Source: Saccharopolyspora rosea (GTDB taxonomy: Bacteria; Actinomycetota; Actinomycetes; Mycobacteriales; Pseudonocardiaceae). From it: a stretch of 64,000 nt of DNA. Numbering within the stretch: the first letter of the stretch is position 1; each line of letters starts with the position of its first letter. Of this stretch, positions 35,782 to 45,491 are shown piece by piece. The stretch spans positions 5,890,001 to 5,954,000 of the forward strand of contig NZ_CP102826.1 in assembly GCF_025643595.1 (NCBI RefSeq), read 5' to 3'. The notes below the pieces were generated by a model that saw nothing but the letters and a program-made list of their open reading frames with translations, ran no database searches and was not told the DNA's origin. The position numbers were made by a program, and so were the translations under genes.

Positions 35782-36437
35782 CGTCGACCACCTCCCAGCA
35801 GGTCCGGAAGTTCCCGGACGGATTCGAGGACGTGCGTGGCACCGGCCGCGGCGAGTTCGTCGCGGCCGTGCGCCCCGGTCAGCACCCCGGCCACCACGGA
35901 CGCTCCGGCGCGCAGCCCGGCCCGCACGTCGGATGTGGTGTCGCCGACGACCGCGACCTGGCGCACGTCGTCGATGCCGAGCCGCAGCAGCGCGGTCAGC
36001 ACCATGTCGGGGTGGGGTCGGCCGCGGCCGGCCTGCGCCGGGGTCAACGCCAGGTCGGCGAGGTCCTGCCAGCCCAGGATGTCGAGGATCTGCCGCTGGG
36101 TGAGTTCGGAGAAGCCGGTGGTGAGCGCGACCCGCACGCCGCTCGCGCGCAACCGGCGGATCGTCTCGGCGGCGCCGTCGATCTCGCGGCAGTCGCCGAC
36201 GTGCTCGGCGTAGGCCCGCTCGAAGGCGGCGTTCGCGCGCCGAGCGCGCTCCTCGTCGCCGAGCAGCGCGCGGAAGACGTCGATCTTCGACTCGCCCATG
36301 GTGCGGCGCACGTGGTCGAGCATGTCGTCGGTGGCGGTGGCGCCCACGTCCCGGACGGCCGCGACGAACGCCCGCTGAACCAGGCCGTCGTCGGCGACCG
36401 TGGTGCCCGCCATGTCCAGCACTGCCAACCCGATCAT
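35778..36437 (-). CDS. Phosphonatase-like HAD hydrolase
   Basis: A 219-aa HAD enzyme from the ATG at 36437, which overlaps the previous stop. Motif 1 is VLDMAGTTV (nucleophile Asp8 with the AGT of phosphonoacetaldehyde hydrolases), motif 2 is TTGFSE, motif 4 is VVGDTTSDVRAG. It matches the PhnX-like family (TIGR03351) that accompanies PhnCDE and the FAD oxidoreductase below. It probably cleaves the carbon-phosphorus bond of phosphonoacetaldehyde or a related product. Whether the Schiff-base lysine of true PhnX is present cannot be settled by eye. Confidence 0.85.
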   Translation of the reverse strand: MIGLAVLDMAGTTVADDGLVQRAFVAAVRDVGATATDDMLDHVRRTMGESKIDVFRALLGDEERARRANAAFERAYAEHVGDCREIDGAAETIRRLRASGVRVALTTGFSELTQRQILDILGWQDLADLALTPAQAGRGRPHPDMVLTALLRLGIDDVRQVAVVGDTTSDVRAGLRAGASVVAGVLTGAHGRDELAAAGATHVLESVRELPDLLGGGRR

Positions 36438-37552
36438 CCCCGCACCTCCCGGAAGGTGTCCTCGGCGATGGCGGGCGAGCAGGTCATCCCGCGACCGCCC
36501 GGTCCCGTCACCAGCCACACGCCGGACAGCACCTGCTCGCGGTGCACGACCACCTCCGGATCGCGGGTCTGCGCGTATACCCCGGCCCAGCGGCGGCTGA
36601 TCCGCGGCAGCGGGCGGCCGAGCAGCTCGGCGGCGCGGGTCGCGAGGTGGTCGTAGGGGTCCTCGCGGACGTCGAAGGGGAACGGCTCGGCGTAGTCGTG
36701 GGTGTCGCCGATCGTGAGCCCGCCGTCGCGGCGCTGCACCACGAGCAGCTGCATGCCGTTGTCGGCCGCCACCGGCGGCTGCGGCTCGGCATCGCCGAGC
36801 GCGTCCAGCGCGGCGCTCCGGTACGCCGGGTAGTAGCGCATGCTGTCGCCGTCGGCGACGGAGGTGGGCAGCGGCTCGTCGAGCGGTTCGGTCTGCATCA
36901 TCTGGAGCCGCACGCGGCGCACCGGGAGTTCGGGGCGCAGTTCGCGCACCAGGCCGCCGAGCGCCGCACCGGTGCACAGCACGACGAGATCGGCCGCGTA
37001 CCGCTGCCCGGCGTCGTCGCGCGCCCACCCCGGTCCGACCTCGCGGATCTCGCGGCCCGGCGACCACGTGTAGCGGCCGGTCGCGGCCAGGTGCGCGCGC
37101 AGCGCGGGTTGGGCCGTCCGGGGCTCGACGGCGGCGTCCTGCTCGCACCACAGCGCGCCGAGCAGGTCACCGCGCAACGCGGGGTTCAGCGCGCGGACCT
37201 CGGCCGGGCCGAGCAGTTCCGCGCCGCGCTCGGCCGCGTCGGCGCGACCCGCGAAGTCCTCGGCCGCGGCGAGTTCACCCGCGGTGCGGACCACGGTGAG
37301 CGATCCGTTCGCCCGGAACCCGAGGTCCGGGACGTCCGCGGCGATGCGCTCCCACGCGCGCCGCGCCCGCATGGCCAGCTCCAGTTCGGGGCCGGGTCGC
37401 CGACCGCTGACCCACACCAGTCCGAAGTTGCGGACCGAGGCGCCCCGCGCCTCCGGCTCCCGCTCCACCTGCACGACTTCATGCCCCAGTTCGAGGGCCC
37501 GCAGCGCGTGCATGGTTCCCAGCACGCCGCCGCCGACGATCAGTGTTCGCAC
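36434..37552 (-). CDS. FAD-dependent oxidoreductase of phosphonate catabolism (TIGR03364-like)
   Basis: A 372-aa protein from a GTG at 37552 (GAGGG eight bases upstream). It has the DAO-family dinucleotide motif GGGVLGTMHA at residue 7 and the acidic end of the second strand VEREPEARG, and a C-terminal GPGGRGMTCSPAIAED that closes the FAD site. This family lies next to phosphonatase-like hydrolases and PhnCDE and is thought to oxidise (methyl)aminoalkylphosphonates to an aldehyde that the HAD enzyme then cleaves. First gene of the operon; the direct substrate is inferred. Confidence 0.85.
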   Translation of the reverse strand: MRTLIVGGGVLGTMHALRALELGHEVVQVEREPEARGASVRNFGLVWVSGRRPGPELELAMRARRAWERIAADVPDLGFRANGSLTVVRTAGELAAAEDFAGRADAAERGAELLGPAEVRALNPALRGDLLGALWCEQDAAVEPRTAQPALRAHLAATGRYTWSPGREIREVGPGWARDDAGQRYAADLVVLCTGAALGGLVRELRPELPVRRVRLQMMQTEPLDEPLPTSVADGDSMRYYPAYRSAALDALGDAEPQPPVAADNGMQLLVVQRRDGGLTIGDTHDYAEPFPFDVREDPYDHLATRAAELLGRPLPRISRRWAGVYAQTRDPEVVVHREQVLSGVWLVTGPGGRGMTCSPAIAEDTFREVRG

Positions 37553-37620
37553 ACCGCAGACCCTCACGTTCCCGGGTGAGCCGCGGATGCCGCGCATCCG
37601 AACCGCGGGTGAACACGATC

Positions 37621-37660
37621 AAAAGGACTAGAACAGTTACCTTTTCGTGATCTGATCACG
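37621..37660. promoter_or_regulatory. Operator-like inverted repeats before the phosphonate operon
   Basis: Two adjacent symmetric elements lie between gntR and the operon. One is AAAAGG (37621-37626) and CCTTTT (37640-37645) with a 13-base spacer; the other is a perfect palindrome CGTGATC-T-GATCACG (37646-37660). The region is AT-rich for this genome and contains the place where the operon promoter must be. The neighbouring GntR/UTRA regulator is the likely binder. Confidence 0.6.
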
Positions 37661-37675
37661 TCCCCGGGGCCGGGA

Positions 37676-38440
37676 TCAGCTGTGCAGGTGGGTGACGAAG
37701 GTGAAGCGGTCGCCGCGGAACAGGGAGCGGACGCGCTCGACCGGCTCGCCATCGGGCGTCCAGGTGAGCCGGTGCAGCAGGATCATCGGCGTCGCCGGGT
37801 TCGTGCCGATCAGCAGCGCTTCCCGCGGGGTCGCCAGCACCGTCTCGATGCGCTCCTCCGCCTCCCCGAACCGCACGTCGAGCTCCTCGTGCAGGAAGGC
37901 GTACAGCGAGCCGGCCGGGTCGAAGTCGTCGAGCAGCCGTGGGAACCGGGCCTTCGACAGGTAACTGGACTCCAGGCCGACCCGTTCGCCGTCGGCCTGG
38001 AGCACCCGCTCCAGGTGCACCACGTCCTCGCCCGGCTCCAGCCGCAGATCGGCGGCGAGCCGCGCATCGGCGGGCCGCGTCTCGACGGTCACGACGATGC
38101 GCCCGGGTTCCCGGCCCTGCGCCCGCACGCCCTCGGTGTAGCTGGTCAGCGCCAACGGCTGGAGCAGCTTCGGCGGCGCCACGACCGTCCTGCTGCCGTG
38201 GCGGCGGATCAACCGGCCTTCCAGCACCAGCTCGGTGACGGCCTGCCGCAGCGTCACCCGGGACACCCCGCACCGCTCGGCGAGCTCCCGCTCGGACGGC
38301 AGCGGCGCGCCCTCCCCGAGCTCGTCGAGCAGCGCCAGCAGCTCGATCTTGGCCGCGTAGTACCGCGGAATCCTGCCGTGCTCGGGAATTCCCGCGCGGA
38401 CCGGCTGGTCCGCCCGGTGCTGACCGGGATCGATGCGCAC
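37676..38440 (-). CDS. GntR/UTRA-family transcriptional regulator
   Basis: A 254-aa regulator from a GTG. The N-terminal winged helix (about residues 24-90) includes LPSERELAERCGVSRVTLRQ followed by LIRRHGSRTVV. The C-terminal UTRA ligand domain (about 95-254) includes the conserved VVHLERVLQADGERVGLESS stretch and the strand FTFVTHLHS. It probably senses a phosphonate or its derivative and controls the phosphonate operon, which starts 123 bases downstream past two inverted repeats. It follows the DUF3017 gene by 17 bases, so it may also be co-transcribed with folD. Confidence 0.88.
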   Translation of the reverse strand: MRIDPGQHRADQPVRAGIPEHGRIPRYYAAKIELLALLDELGEGAPLPSERELAERCGVSRVTLRQAVTELVLEGRLIRRHGSRTVVAPPKLLQPLALTSYTEGVRAQGREPGRIVVTVETRPADARLAADLRLEPGEDVVHLERVLQADGERVGLESSYLSKARFPRLLDDFDPAGSLYAFLHEELDVRFGEAEERIETVLATPREALLIGTNPATPMILLHRLTWTPDGEPVERVRSLFRGDRFTFVTHLHS

Positions 38441-38457
38441 GTCGGGCAGCGTACGGC

Positions 38458-38787
38458 TCAGGAGTTGAACGGCCCGCCGCGGATCGTCACCGCCACCGCG
38501 AGGATGACCAGCCCGAGCACCCCGTACAGCACCATGTCCACGGCACGGCTGCGGATGGCCAGCAGTCCGACGCGTTCCTGCGGCAGCAGGCCGCGCAGCA
38601 CCGCGGCGAGCAGCAGCGCCGCCGCGAGCAGCACCGACCCCTCGCGCCAGTGCTGCATGGCGATGCGCAGGAAACCGATCAGGACCACCAGCAGCACGGA
38701 GCCGAACGGCACGTGCACCGAGTACCGCCCGCCGCCGAACCGCTCGCTCACGCCGATCCTCCCGTTCCGCTCGGTCGCCGGTTCCAC
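38458..38787 (-). CDS. DUF3017 membrane protein
   Basis: A 109-aa protein from a GTG two bases after the folD stop. It has three membrane helices: about residues 27-42, 49-65 (SVLLAAALLLAAVLRGLLP) and 80-100. The family is DUF3017, regularly found right after folD in Actinobacteria. Function unknown. Confidence 0.82.
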   Translation of the reverse strand: MEPATERNGRIGVSERFGGGRYSVHVPFGSVLLVVLIGFLRIAMQHWREGSVLLAAALLLAAVLRGLLPQERVGLLAIRSRAVDMVLYGVLGLVILAVAVTIRGGPFNS

Positions 38788-38789
38788 GT

Positions 38790-39641
38790 TCAGCCCGCGG
38801 CGCGCTCGGCGGCCTCGACGACGTTGCTGAGCAGCATCGCCCGCGTCATCGGCCCGACCCCGCCCGGGTTGGGCGACAGGTACCCGGCGACCTCGGCGAC
38901 GTCGGGGTGCACGTCCCCGGCCAGTCCACCGTCGGTCCGCGTCACGCCGACGTCGAGCACCGCGGCGCCCGGCCGGACCATGTCCGGCGTGATCAGGTGC
39001 GGGCGCCCGGCGGCGGCGATGACGACGTCGGCGCGACCGACCTCGGCGGCGAGGTCCTTGGTGCCGGTGTGGCAGAGCGTGACGGTGGCGTTCTCGCTGC
39101 GGCGGGTCAGCAGCAGCCCGATCGGCCGCCCGACGGTGATGCCGCGGCCGACGACCGCGACCCGCGCCCCGGCCAGCGGCACGTCGTAGCGGCGCAGCAG
39201 CTCGACGATGCCGCGCGGGGTGCACGGCAGCGGCGCCTGCTCACCGAGCACCAGCCGCCCGAGGCTGATCGGGTGCAGGCCGTCGGCGTCCTTCTCGGGC
39301 GCGATGCGCTCCAGCAGCGAACCGGCGTCGAGGTGCTCCGGCAGCGGCAGCTGGACGATGTAGCCGGTGCACGCCGGGTCGGCGTTGAGCTCGTCGAGGA
39401 CGGCTTCGACGTCGGCCTGGGTGGCGTCGGCGGGCAGGTCCTTGCGGATCGAGCGGATGCCGACCTTGGCGCAGTCGTGGTGCTTGCCGCGCACGTAGGA
39501 GTGCGACGCCGGGTCGTCGCCGACGAGCACCGTCGCCAGCCCCGGGGCGTGGCCCTGTTCGGCGAGCCGGGCGACCCGCGGCCGCAGCTCCTCGTAGATC
39601 GCGTCCTTGGTGGCCTTGCCGTCGAGAATCGTCGCGCTCAC
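38790..39641 (-). CDS. folD: Methylenetetrahydrofolate dehydrogenase/cyclohydrolase
   Basis: A 283-aa enzyme. Conserved features: [16 protein letters not shown] with the catalytic lysine, [29 protein letters not shown] and [19 protein letters not shown], the NADP site, then [14 protein letters not shown]. It converts 5,10-methylene- to 10-formyl-tetrahydrofolate, which supplies purine synthesis (PurN and PurH are also in the window). Length is normal. Confidence 0.96.
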   Translation of the reverse strand: MSATILDGKATKDAIYEELRPRVARLAEQGHAPGLATVLVGDDPASHSYVRGKHHDCAKVGIRSIRKDLPADATQADVEAVLDELNADPACTGYIVQLPLPEHLDAGSLLERIAPEKDADGLHPISLGRLVLGEQAPLPCTPRGIVELLRRYDVPLAGARVAVVGRGITVGRPIGLLLTRRSENATVTLCHTGTKDLAAEVGRADVVIAAAGRPHLITPDMVRPGAAVLDVGVTRTDGGLAGDVHPDVAEVAGYLSPNPGGVGPMTRAMLLSNVVEAAERAAG

Positions 39642-39647
39642 GGCTGT

Positions 39648-40628
39648 TCATCGTGGCAGACCGCGCGCCGCCCGTCCCGCCCGGTCCGGCAATGCGGCGA
39701 CGCCGACGGCGACGAGCGTGAGCAGCACGCCGACCACTGTGGACGTCGCGACGCCGGGACCGAACACGTCCAGCAGCAGCGCCCCGACCAGCTGCCCGGC
39801 GATCATGCCCAGGCTGAGCAGCAGGACGCCGGTGTAGCGCACCAGCGCCACCGACCCGCCGATCACGAAGATGCCGAGCAGTCCGCCCACGTACAGCCAG
39901 GGTTGCGGTGGGAACGCGCGCGGCGCACCGCGCACCAGCAGTTCCAGCACGAACGCCAGCCCCAGCGAGAGCGTGCCGACGGCGAAGTTCAGGGTGGCCG
40001 CGGTGACCGCCGAACCGGCCACCTGCTTGACCCGTCCGTTCACCGCCGCCTGCCAGCCGAGCCCGATGCCCGCCAGCGCCGGGAGCACCACCAGCCAGCT
40101 GCCGTGCACGCCGCCGAGCTGCGCGGACACCGACAGCACGACCGCCACGACGGCCAACGCGGCGCCCGCCATGCGGGCGACGGTCACGCGCTGCGGTCCG
40201 CCGGGCCCGAGCCCGAAGCGGTCGACGACGAGCCCGCTGCTGACCTGCCCGGCCACCACCGCGACGGTGAACAGCGCGACGCCCAACGCGGAGGCCGCCA
40301 TGCCCTGGCTGAACACCAGGTACCCGCCGCAGACGCCGCCGAGGCACTGCCACGCCCGCAGTCCGTCCGGGCCGCGCACCTCGGTCACCAGCAGGGCGAC
40401 ACCGCGCCGCGCGCTGGGGATCGCCGCGGTGCACACGGCGAGCACCACGAACCCGCCGCCGAAGGAGATCACCCCGGCGGCCAGACCGTCGTCCAGCCGC
40501 GCGCCGAGCGCGCCGTTGAGCCGCGACTGCAGCGCGAGCAACACCCCGACCAGAGCCGCCCCGGCCATCCCGAGGGCGCGCTGGCCCTTGCTCGGCTGAA
40601 CGCCCGTCCGCTCCCGCGTCACCGTCAC
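39648..40628 (-). CDS. DMT-family membrane transporter (YdcZ/DUF606 type)
   Basis: A 326-aa protein with about ten membrane helices. The two-fold repeat of the DMT/DUF606 family is visible: residues near 25-45 LLALQSRLNGALG and near 190-200 WQAAVNGRVKQVAGS, each followed by FxxG strands. Starting GTG at 40628 overlaps the stop of the transporter upstream (GTGA), so the two are co-translated. Substrate unknown. Confidence 0.8.
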   Translation of the reverse strand: MTVTRERTGVQPSKGQRALGMAGAALVGVLLALQSRLNGALGARLDDGLAAGVISFGGGFVVLAVCTAAIPSARRGVALLVTEVRGPDGLRAWQCLGGVCGGYLVFSQGMAASALGVALFTVAVVAGQVSSGLVVDRFGLGPGGPQRVTVARMAGAALAVVAVVLSVSAQLGGVHGSWLVVLPALAGIGLGWQAAVNGRVKQVAGSAVTAATLNFAVGTLSLGLAFVLELLVRGAPRAFPPQPWLYVGGLLGIFVIGGSVALVRYTGVLLLSLGMIAGQLVGALLLDVFGPGVATSTVVGVLLTLVAVGVAALPDRAGRAARGLPR

Positions 40629-41866
40629 GTGACGGCAGTCTGCGCTCCGCGGTCCGCGCCGCGCGATGCCCGAGCACTGTGACGTGCGACAAGTCCGGCC
40701 GCGACCAGCACCATCACGGCCGCGCTGCCGGCGGCCGCGGCGGGGCCCGCGTGGTCGAGCATCCACCCGGCGAGCGGCGAGGCGACCGCGCCGCCCAGCG
40801 TCGTGGCGCTGACGAACCAGCCGAACGCCTCACTGCGCCGCCTGTCGGGCGCCAGGTCGCCGACCCGGCTGATCCCGGCGGCCAGCGTCGGCGCCACGGC
40901 AGAGCCGCCGACCAGCAGGATCGCCGCGACCAGCCACGGCACCGCCGGATCGGCGACCGGCGGCAGCGCCGGGACCAGCGCGAACAGCCCGGCCGACGCG
41001 CACAGCGCGCGCAGCCACAGCCGGGGCCGCCCCGACCTGCCGCCCAGCAGCAAGCCCCCCAGCAGCGACCCCACGGCCCACACCGACGACAGCACCCCGG
41101 CCAGCTCCGGCGTGCCGCGGTCCCGGGCCCAGCCGACGAGCAGGAGGTCCGTGGAGATCAGCCCGCCGACGACGAGTCCGCTGAACACCATCAGCGAGGC
41201 GAAACCCGGCACCCGCAGCAGCGGTGCCCCGCCGGGGCTCCCCGCGTCCTCGTGCAGGCGGCCGATCCCGGCCCGCCGCAGCGCCAGGGCGAACAGCGCC
41301 GGTCCGCACACCGCCCACGACGCGCACAGCAGCGTCGCGGTCACCGGGCCCGCGTAGGCGACCGCGAACGCCGCGAGCACCGGCGTCACCACGAACAGCA
41401 GCTCCTGCAGCGTGGCCTCGACGGCGTAGGCGGCCTCCCGCGCGGGACCGTCGGCCAGCCGCGGCCACACCGCGCGTCCGATCTGCGTGACCGGCGGCTG
41501 GCAGAGCCCGGTCACGGCGGCCACGGGCAGCCCGAGCCACCACAGCCGGGCGTCCACCCAGCGGGTCAGCAGCACGATGCCCGCCATCCCCAGCCCGTAG
41601 GTCAGCCCGGTCAGCACCAGCAGCTTCGGCGCCGAACTGCGGTCGGCCGCCCGGCCGCGCAGCGGTCCGGCGACCGCCTGGGCCAGGGTCATCGCCGCGC
41701 CCAGCACGCCGCTGAGCGCGTACGACCCGGTCCAGTCGACGCACAGGAACGTCAGCGTCAGCGGAACCGCGGGCATGTGCAGGCGACCGAGCAAGCTGAA
41801 GCACATCAGGGCCGGGGCGTGCGGGACGGAGGCGAGCAACCGGTAGGGGCGCAGCACGCCGACCAC
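40625..41866 (-). CDS. Major facilitator superfamily transporter
   Basis: A 413-aa protein with twelve predicted helices. A loop RGRAADRSSAPKLLVLTGL after helix 2 corresponds to the MFS motif A, and the central loop (LRRAGIGRLHEDAGSPGG) splits the two halves. Substrate unknown; drug or sugar efflux are possible. First gene of a run MFS, DMT, folD, DUF3017, gntR on this strand. Confidence 0.82.
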   Translation of the reverse strand: MVGVLRPYRLLASVPHAPALMCFSLLGRLHMPAVPLTLTFLCVDWTGSYALSGVLGAAMTLAQAVAGPLRGRAADRSSAPKLLVLTGLTYGLGMAGIVLLTRWVDARLWWLGLPVAAVTGLCQPPVTQIGRAVWPRLADGPAREAAYAVEATLQELLFVVTPVLAAFAVAYAGPVTATLLCASWAVCGPALFALALRRAGIGRLHEDAGSPGGAPLLRVPGFASLMVFSGLVVGGLISTDLLLVGWARDRGTPELAGVLSSVWAVGSLLGGLLLGGRSGRPRLWLRALCASAGLFALVPALPPVADPAVPWLVAAILLVGGSAVAPTLAAGISRVGDLAPDRRRSEAFGWFVSATTLGGAVASPLAGWMLDHAGPAAAAGSAAVMVLVAAGLVARHSARASRGADRGAQTAVT

Positions 41867-42169
41867 TCTGCGTTCTGGGACGCCCGTACCGCCACCGCAT
41901 TTCGCTCAGCGCACACGAGGTGACACGCACCGGAAAAGCGCCGCCCCCGATCCGATCCCACCTGGTGGTGTGATGTTCTTCCGGAAGCGCGAGCGGCAGG
42001 CTTTCCGCGACGAAAAACCCGCCGTGCGGCAAATGATCTTGAAGCAGCCTCGTGTACTGGACCAACGACATTGAACTCGCACACCGCACCCACGCGGTCG
42101 CCCGCTTCGAGTAGCGTCTCGGGCGGGGTGGGGTCGGTGCGCCGCGTCGAGAGGGGGAGGATGTCACCC
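41867..42169. other. Divergent intergenic region
   Basis: 303 bases between the divergent MFS and TNT genes. No gene, hairpin or convincing promoter hexamers recognised; the ribosome site GAGGGGGAGG for the TNT gene lies at 42151-42160. Confidence 0.5.
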
Positions 42170-44682
42170 ATGTCGCGTCCGACAGCGATCAGTCCGGAGG
42201 AGCAGGAGCAGATAGCCCGCAGGATCGGGGTCCTCCTGTTGCAGGCCGCGCCCGAGGACTGGCAGGAGATCACGGTGGAGTACCGCGCCACCGGGGAGTA
42301 CCACGACCTGCTGGGTGAGGTCATCACGCAGGAGGGCGGCACGCACCCGTGGGAGCCGCCCGCCGACCTGCAGGAGATCTTCGAGCGGCTCCGCGAGGGC
42401 ATGTACCGGCCCGACGTGGGCACCTGGCTGAGCGCGCTCTACGTGGTGGAGCGCCCGTCGGCCTACCGCATCGACATCAACTTCGACACCGAGCCGCGCT
42501 GGCAGCGTCCGCTGCCGCGCGCCGCGTACGTCGACGAGCTGCGCCGCTACCCGCGTTCGGACGAGAACGTCCCGGACTGGCTGCGGGAGAAGGTCGACGG
42601 CGGCGACCAGGCCCCGGCCGACGCCGCACCCGAACCCGCGCTGCCCCCGGAACCCGCCCTGCCGCCCGATCCCGCGCTGCCGCCCGAACCGGTGCTGCCG
42701 TCGGAGTCCTCCCTGGCGGCCGAACCCGCGGAACCCGCGCTGCCGCCGGAACCCGCCGAGTCGCCGGTCGACCCCGGCGCGACCGCCGAACACGACTTCT
42801 CCCGCGACGCCGACTTCACCCGCGCCCCGGCCGAGCCGGGGAGCTTCCGGATCGCCGGGGTCTTCGACGACTTCGACGAGCAGGGCCGCCCGCTCGTCAA
42901 CGACCGCGAGCCGGTTCCCGCCGAGGACGTCGCGGCGCTGCGCCAGTACCTGGAGAACGCACCCGTGGTGCTGGCCTCGCGGGACGACGAGGAGGACCAG
43001 CTCTCCCCTGACCAGCCCGCCGTCGTCCCGGGCTCCTGGCACACCGACGGCACGTGGCTGTGGCGCGGCGCGGTGGCCTACTACCTGGCGCAGTACGGCG
43101 TGCCGCCCGAGGCGGGGCTGGTCGAGCACGTCCGCGCCCGCGGCTTCGCCCTCCCCGAGGTGGACGACGCGACCCTGGAGGCGGCCCGCGGCGAGCTGGT
43201 GGACCAGCCCGGCCACGAGCCGAACGACGCGGAGGACGCCGTCGCGGCCGAGGCGCCCGCGGTCGACGACCTCCCCCGCTACACCGCCGACGAGGTCGAG
43301 GACGAGCCTGCCGAGCCGGAGCCCCGGGAAGCCCCGGAGCACGAGGACACCGAGGACGCGGCGGAGTCCGAGACGCACGACGTGCTCGGCAGGCTGCACG
43401 ACCGGCTCACCGAGCACCGGGTGGACAGCGCGGCCTACCGGATCGGCAGCCACAGCGTCGACGCCCGCTGCCTCATCCAGGAGGGTCCGGACTGGATCGT
43501 CACCGGCAACGGCGGCGACGTCCGGTTCGAGCGGGTCGAGCAGGCGGCCGCCTTCCTGCTCGGCAGCCTCCTGCTGGACCGCCCGGCCACCGAGCCCGCT
43601 TCCGGCCCGGCACCGCAGCAGGCCGAACCGGCGCGCCCGGCCGAGCCGGAGGACGAGGAGCCGTCCGGCTCCCAGCCCGAACCGCTGGCCGAGGAGCCCG
43701 CGGAACCGGCCCCCGGATCCGCGGCCGAAGCAGCCGAGCCGCCCCAGCGCGAGGCTCCCGAGCTTCCCCGGCGGGAGGCGTCCGACCTGCCGCAGCGCGA
43801 GGTGCCCGACCTGCCCCAACGCGACGCGTCCGAGCTTCCGCAGCGGCAGGCTCCGCAGCCGTCGGAACCCCCGCAGGGCGGCAACCCGCTGTTCACCGCG
43901 AACCAGGACGCCCCGGCCACGCCGCCGGAACCCGCTTCCGAGGCACCCGGTGAGGAGGCCACGCGGATGCAGCCCGCGCCGCGCCTCGACCGGCCCGCGC
44001 CTCCGGCGGGGCCGCCGTCGCCGCCCACCGGTCAGCCCGCCCAGCCGCCGCGACCGGCGGCGGGCCCGAACCCGCCCGCGGCGGGCGGGCCCAGCGCCGC
44101 CGCCGCCGCCCGAAGCGGCAGCCGCGCCCGGACGGCGCGATCCCGCCGCCTCCGGGAGGGCCGGGTCAGGGGCCGGCCGGTGGCGCGGAGCGCCGGCCCG
44201 GGCCGGGCGGACCCGGTATGCCCGGACCGCACCGCCAGGGCGGCCCGGTGCCGCCCGCCCCGCCGCGACCGCCGCAGGGCGGAGCACCGCAGGCAGCGGC
44301 GCCTCAGCAGCAGCCTCCGCAAGGAGCGGCGCAGATCCAGCCGCTCAGCGGTGAACCGCCGCTGACGCTGTACCGGGACCGGCGGATCGTCATGCTCCAG
44401 CCCGGCACCGAACTGGACCGCTTCGGCGAGCACGGCGGCAACGTGCTCTACGCGATGCGGACGCCGTACAGCAACCGCTCGCTGCCGCCGCAGTGGGCGA
44501 ACCGCTCGTACTTCGCCTTCCGCGTGCAGCGCCCGGTCCAGGCGCTGCGGGGCACGGCGGTGCCGTGGTTCGAGCAGCCGGGCGGCGGCACGGCCTACGT
44601 CATGCCCGGTTCGGTCGCCGACCTCCTCGCGGACGGCACGCTCGTCGAGGTCCCCAACTCCGAGCGCCCGCCGATGGAGTGA
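42170..44682 (+). CDS. TNT-domain (NAD glycohydrolase) toxin-like protein with an apparent frameshift
   Basis: Start ATG at 42170 (nine bases from the ribosome site). Residues 1-150 are an acidic globular domain (IGVLLLQAAPEDWQEITVEY) resembling YezG-type immunity proteins. Two smaller domains follow, separated by Pro/Glu/Ala-rich linkers with repeats such as ALPPEP and PQREAPELP. The C-terminal TNT domain (RDRRIVMLQPGTELDRFGEH, then SLPPQWANRSYFAFRV and GGGTAYVMPGSVADLL) is the family of the tuberculosis necrotizing toxin that destroys NAD. The TNT domain is not in the same frame as the rest: the frame changes by -1 at about 44110 in a GCC/C run. As read, the long frame ends at 44365 without the toxin domain. 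Error, decay or programmed shift are all possible. Confidence 0.75.
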
Positions 44683-44693
44683 GCGCGAAACCC

Positions 44694-44730
44694 CGAAGGG
44701 CGCCTCCGACCTGGTCGGGGGCGCCCTTCG
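44694..44730 (+). terminator. Terminator after the TNT gene
   Basis: CGAAGGGCGCC (44694-44704) pairs with GGCGCCCTTCG (44720-44730) and the stem extends inward through CCGA/TCGG to a 5-base loop. It begins 12 bases after the stop. No T-run. Confidence 0.8.
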
Positions 44731-44832
44731 CGCGTCCCACCCGCCCCGCAGCATGTCCTAAGTGGACGATACAGGAACGGTTGCCCCGGAACGACTTCCA
44801 CCGTCCATTGCGGACACCGACGGTGTCGATCG

Positions 44833-45423
44833 TCAGTCGACGTGCAGACCGCAGGCCGCGGCGAACGCCAGCGCCGTCAGGGTGTCGACACGGGCGCCGC
44901 GCAGGTTCGCCTGGGCCAGGCCGTCCGCGTCGAGCCGGGCGTCGCGCAGGTCGGCCTCGGCGAAGCGGGTGCGCAGCAGGCGGGCACCGGTGAGGTCGGC
45001 TTCGCGCAGGTCGCAGCGCCGCATGTCGCACTCGCCGAGGTTGGCCTCGCGGAAGCGGAGGCCCCGCAGGTCCAGCCCGCGCAGGTCGGCGCCGCCCATG
45101 CCCACCAGCGTCAGGTCCGTCTCGCGGAGGGTCAGCGACCGCAGGCGGCAGTCCAGGAACGTCGACCCGAGCAGACTACAACCCTCCACAATGGACTTCC
45201 CGAGCACGGTGCGCTCGAACCGGCAGGACCGGAACGCCGTCGCGCGGTGCCGGGACTCGTTGAGGTCGGCGCCGACGAAGACGCAGTCGGTGAACACGCA
45301 GTTGCGGGTGCGCAGGCCGGTGAGGTCGGCATCGGTGAAGTCGCACCCCTCGAACTCGCGTCCCTCCCACTCCTGGCCCGCCAGCACCGCGTCCCGGAAA
45401 TCCTCGCCCACCACGCTCGTCAT
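44833..45423 (-). CDS. Pentapeptide-repeat protein
   Basis: A 196-aa protein from an ATG at 45423. Nearly the whole chain repeats A(D/N)Lxx-type pentapeptides (e.g. CDFTDADLTGLRTRNCVF, GADLRGLDLRGLRFREANL, CDLREADLTGARL), so it folds as a right-handed quadrilateral beta-helix like MfpA/Qnr. Some MfpA-type proteins protect gyrase from fluoroquinolones by DNA mimicry; whether this one does is not shown. Confidence 0.85.
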   Translation of the reverse strand: MTSVVGEDFRDAVLAGQEWEGREFEGCDFTDADLTGLRTRNCVFTDCVFVGADLNESRHRATAFRSCRFERTVLGKSIVEGCSLLGSTFLDCRLRSLTLRETDLTLVGMGGADLRGLDLRGLRFREANLGECDMRRCDLREADLTGARLLRTRFAEADLRDARLDADGLAQANLRGARVDTLTALAFAAACGLHVD

Positions 45424-45491
45424 CCGGTCAGCGTCGCACGCGGCACCGACGAGGCGGGAGGCTGCTCGCGCCACGTGCGGTGGGCGTGAGG

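Noticed and set aside
37056-37570. Frames on both strands opposite the FAD oxidoreductase
   Set aside because: The minus-strand frame with the Rossmann motif is the real gene; the others have no motifs.
42164-44287. A 707-aa minus-strand frame opposite the TNT gene
   Set aside because: Low-complexity Arg/Gly-rich antisense of a Pro/Glu-rich protein; no conserved motif.
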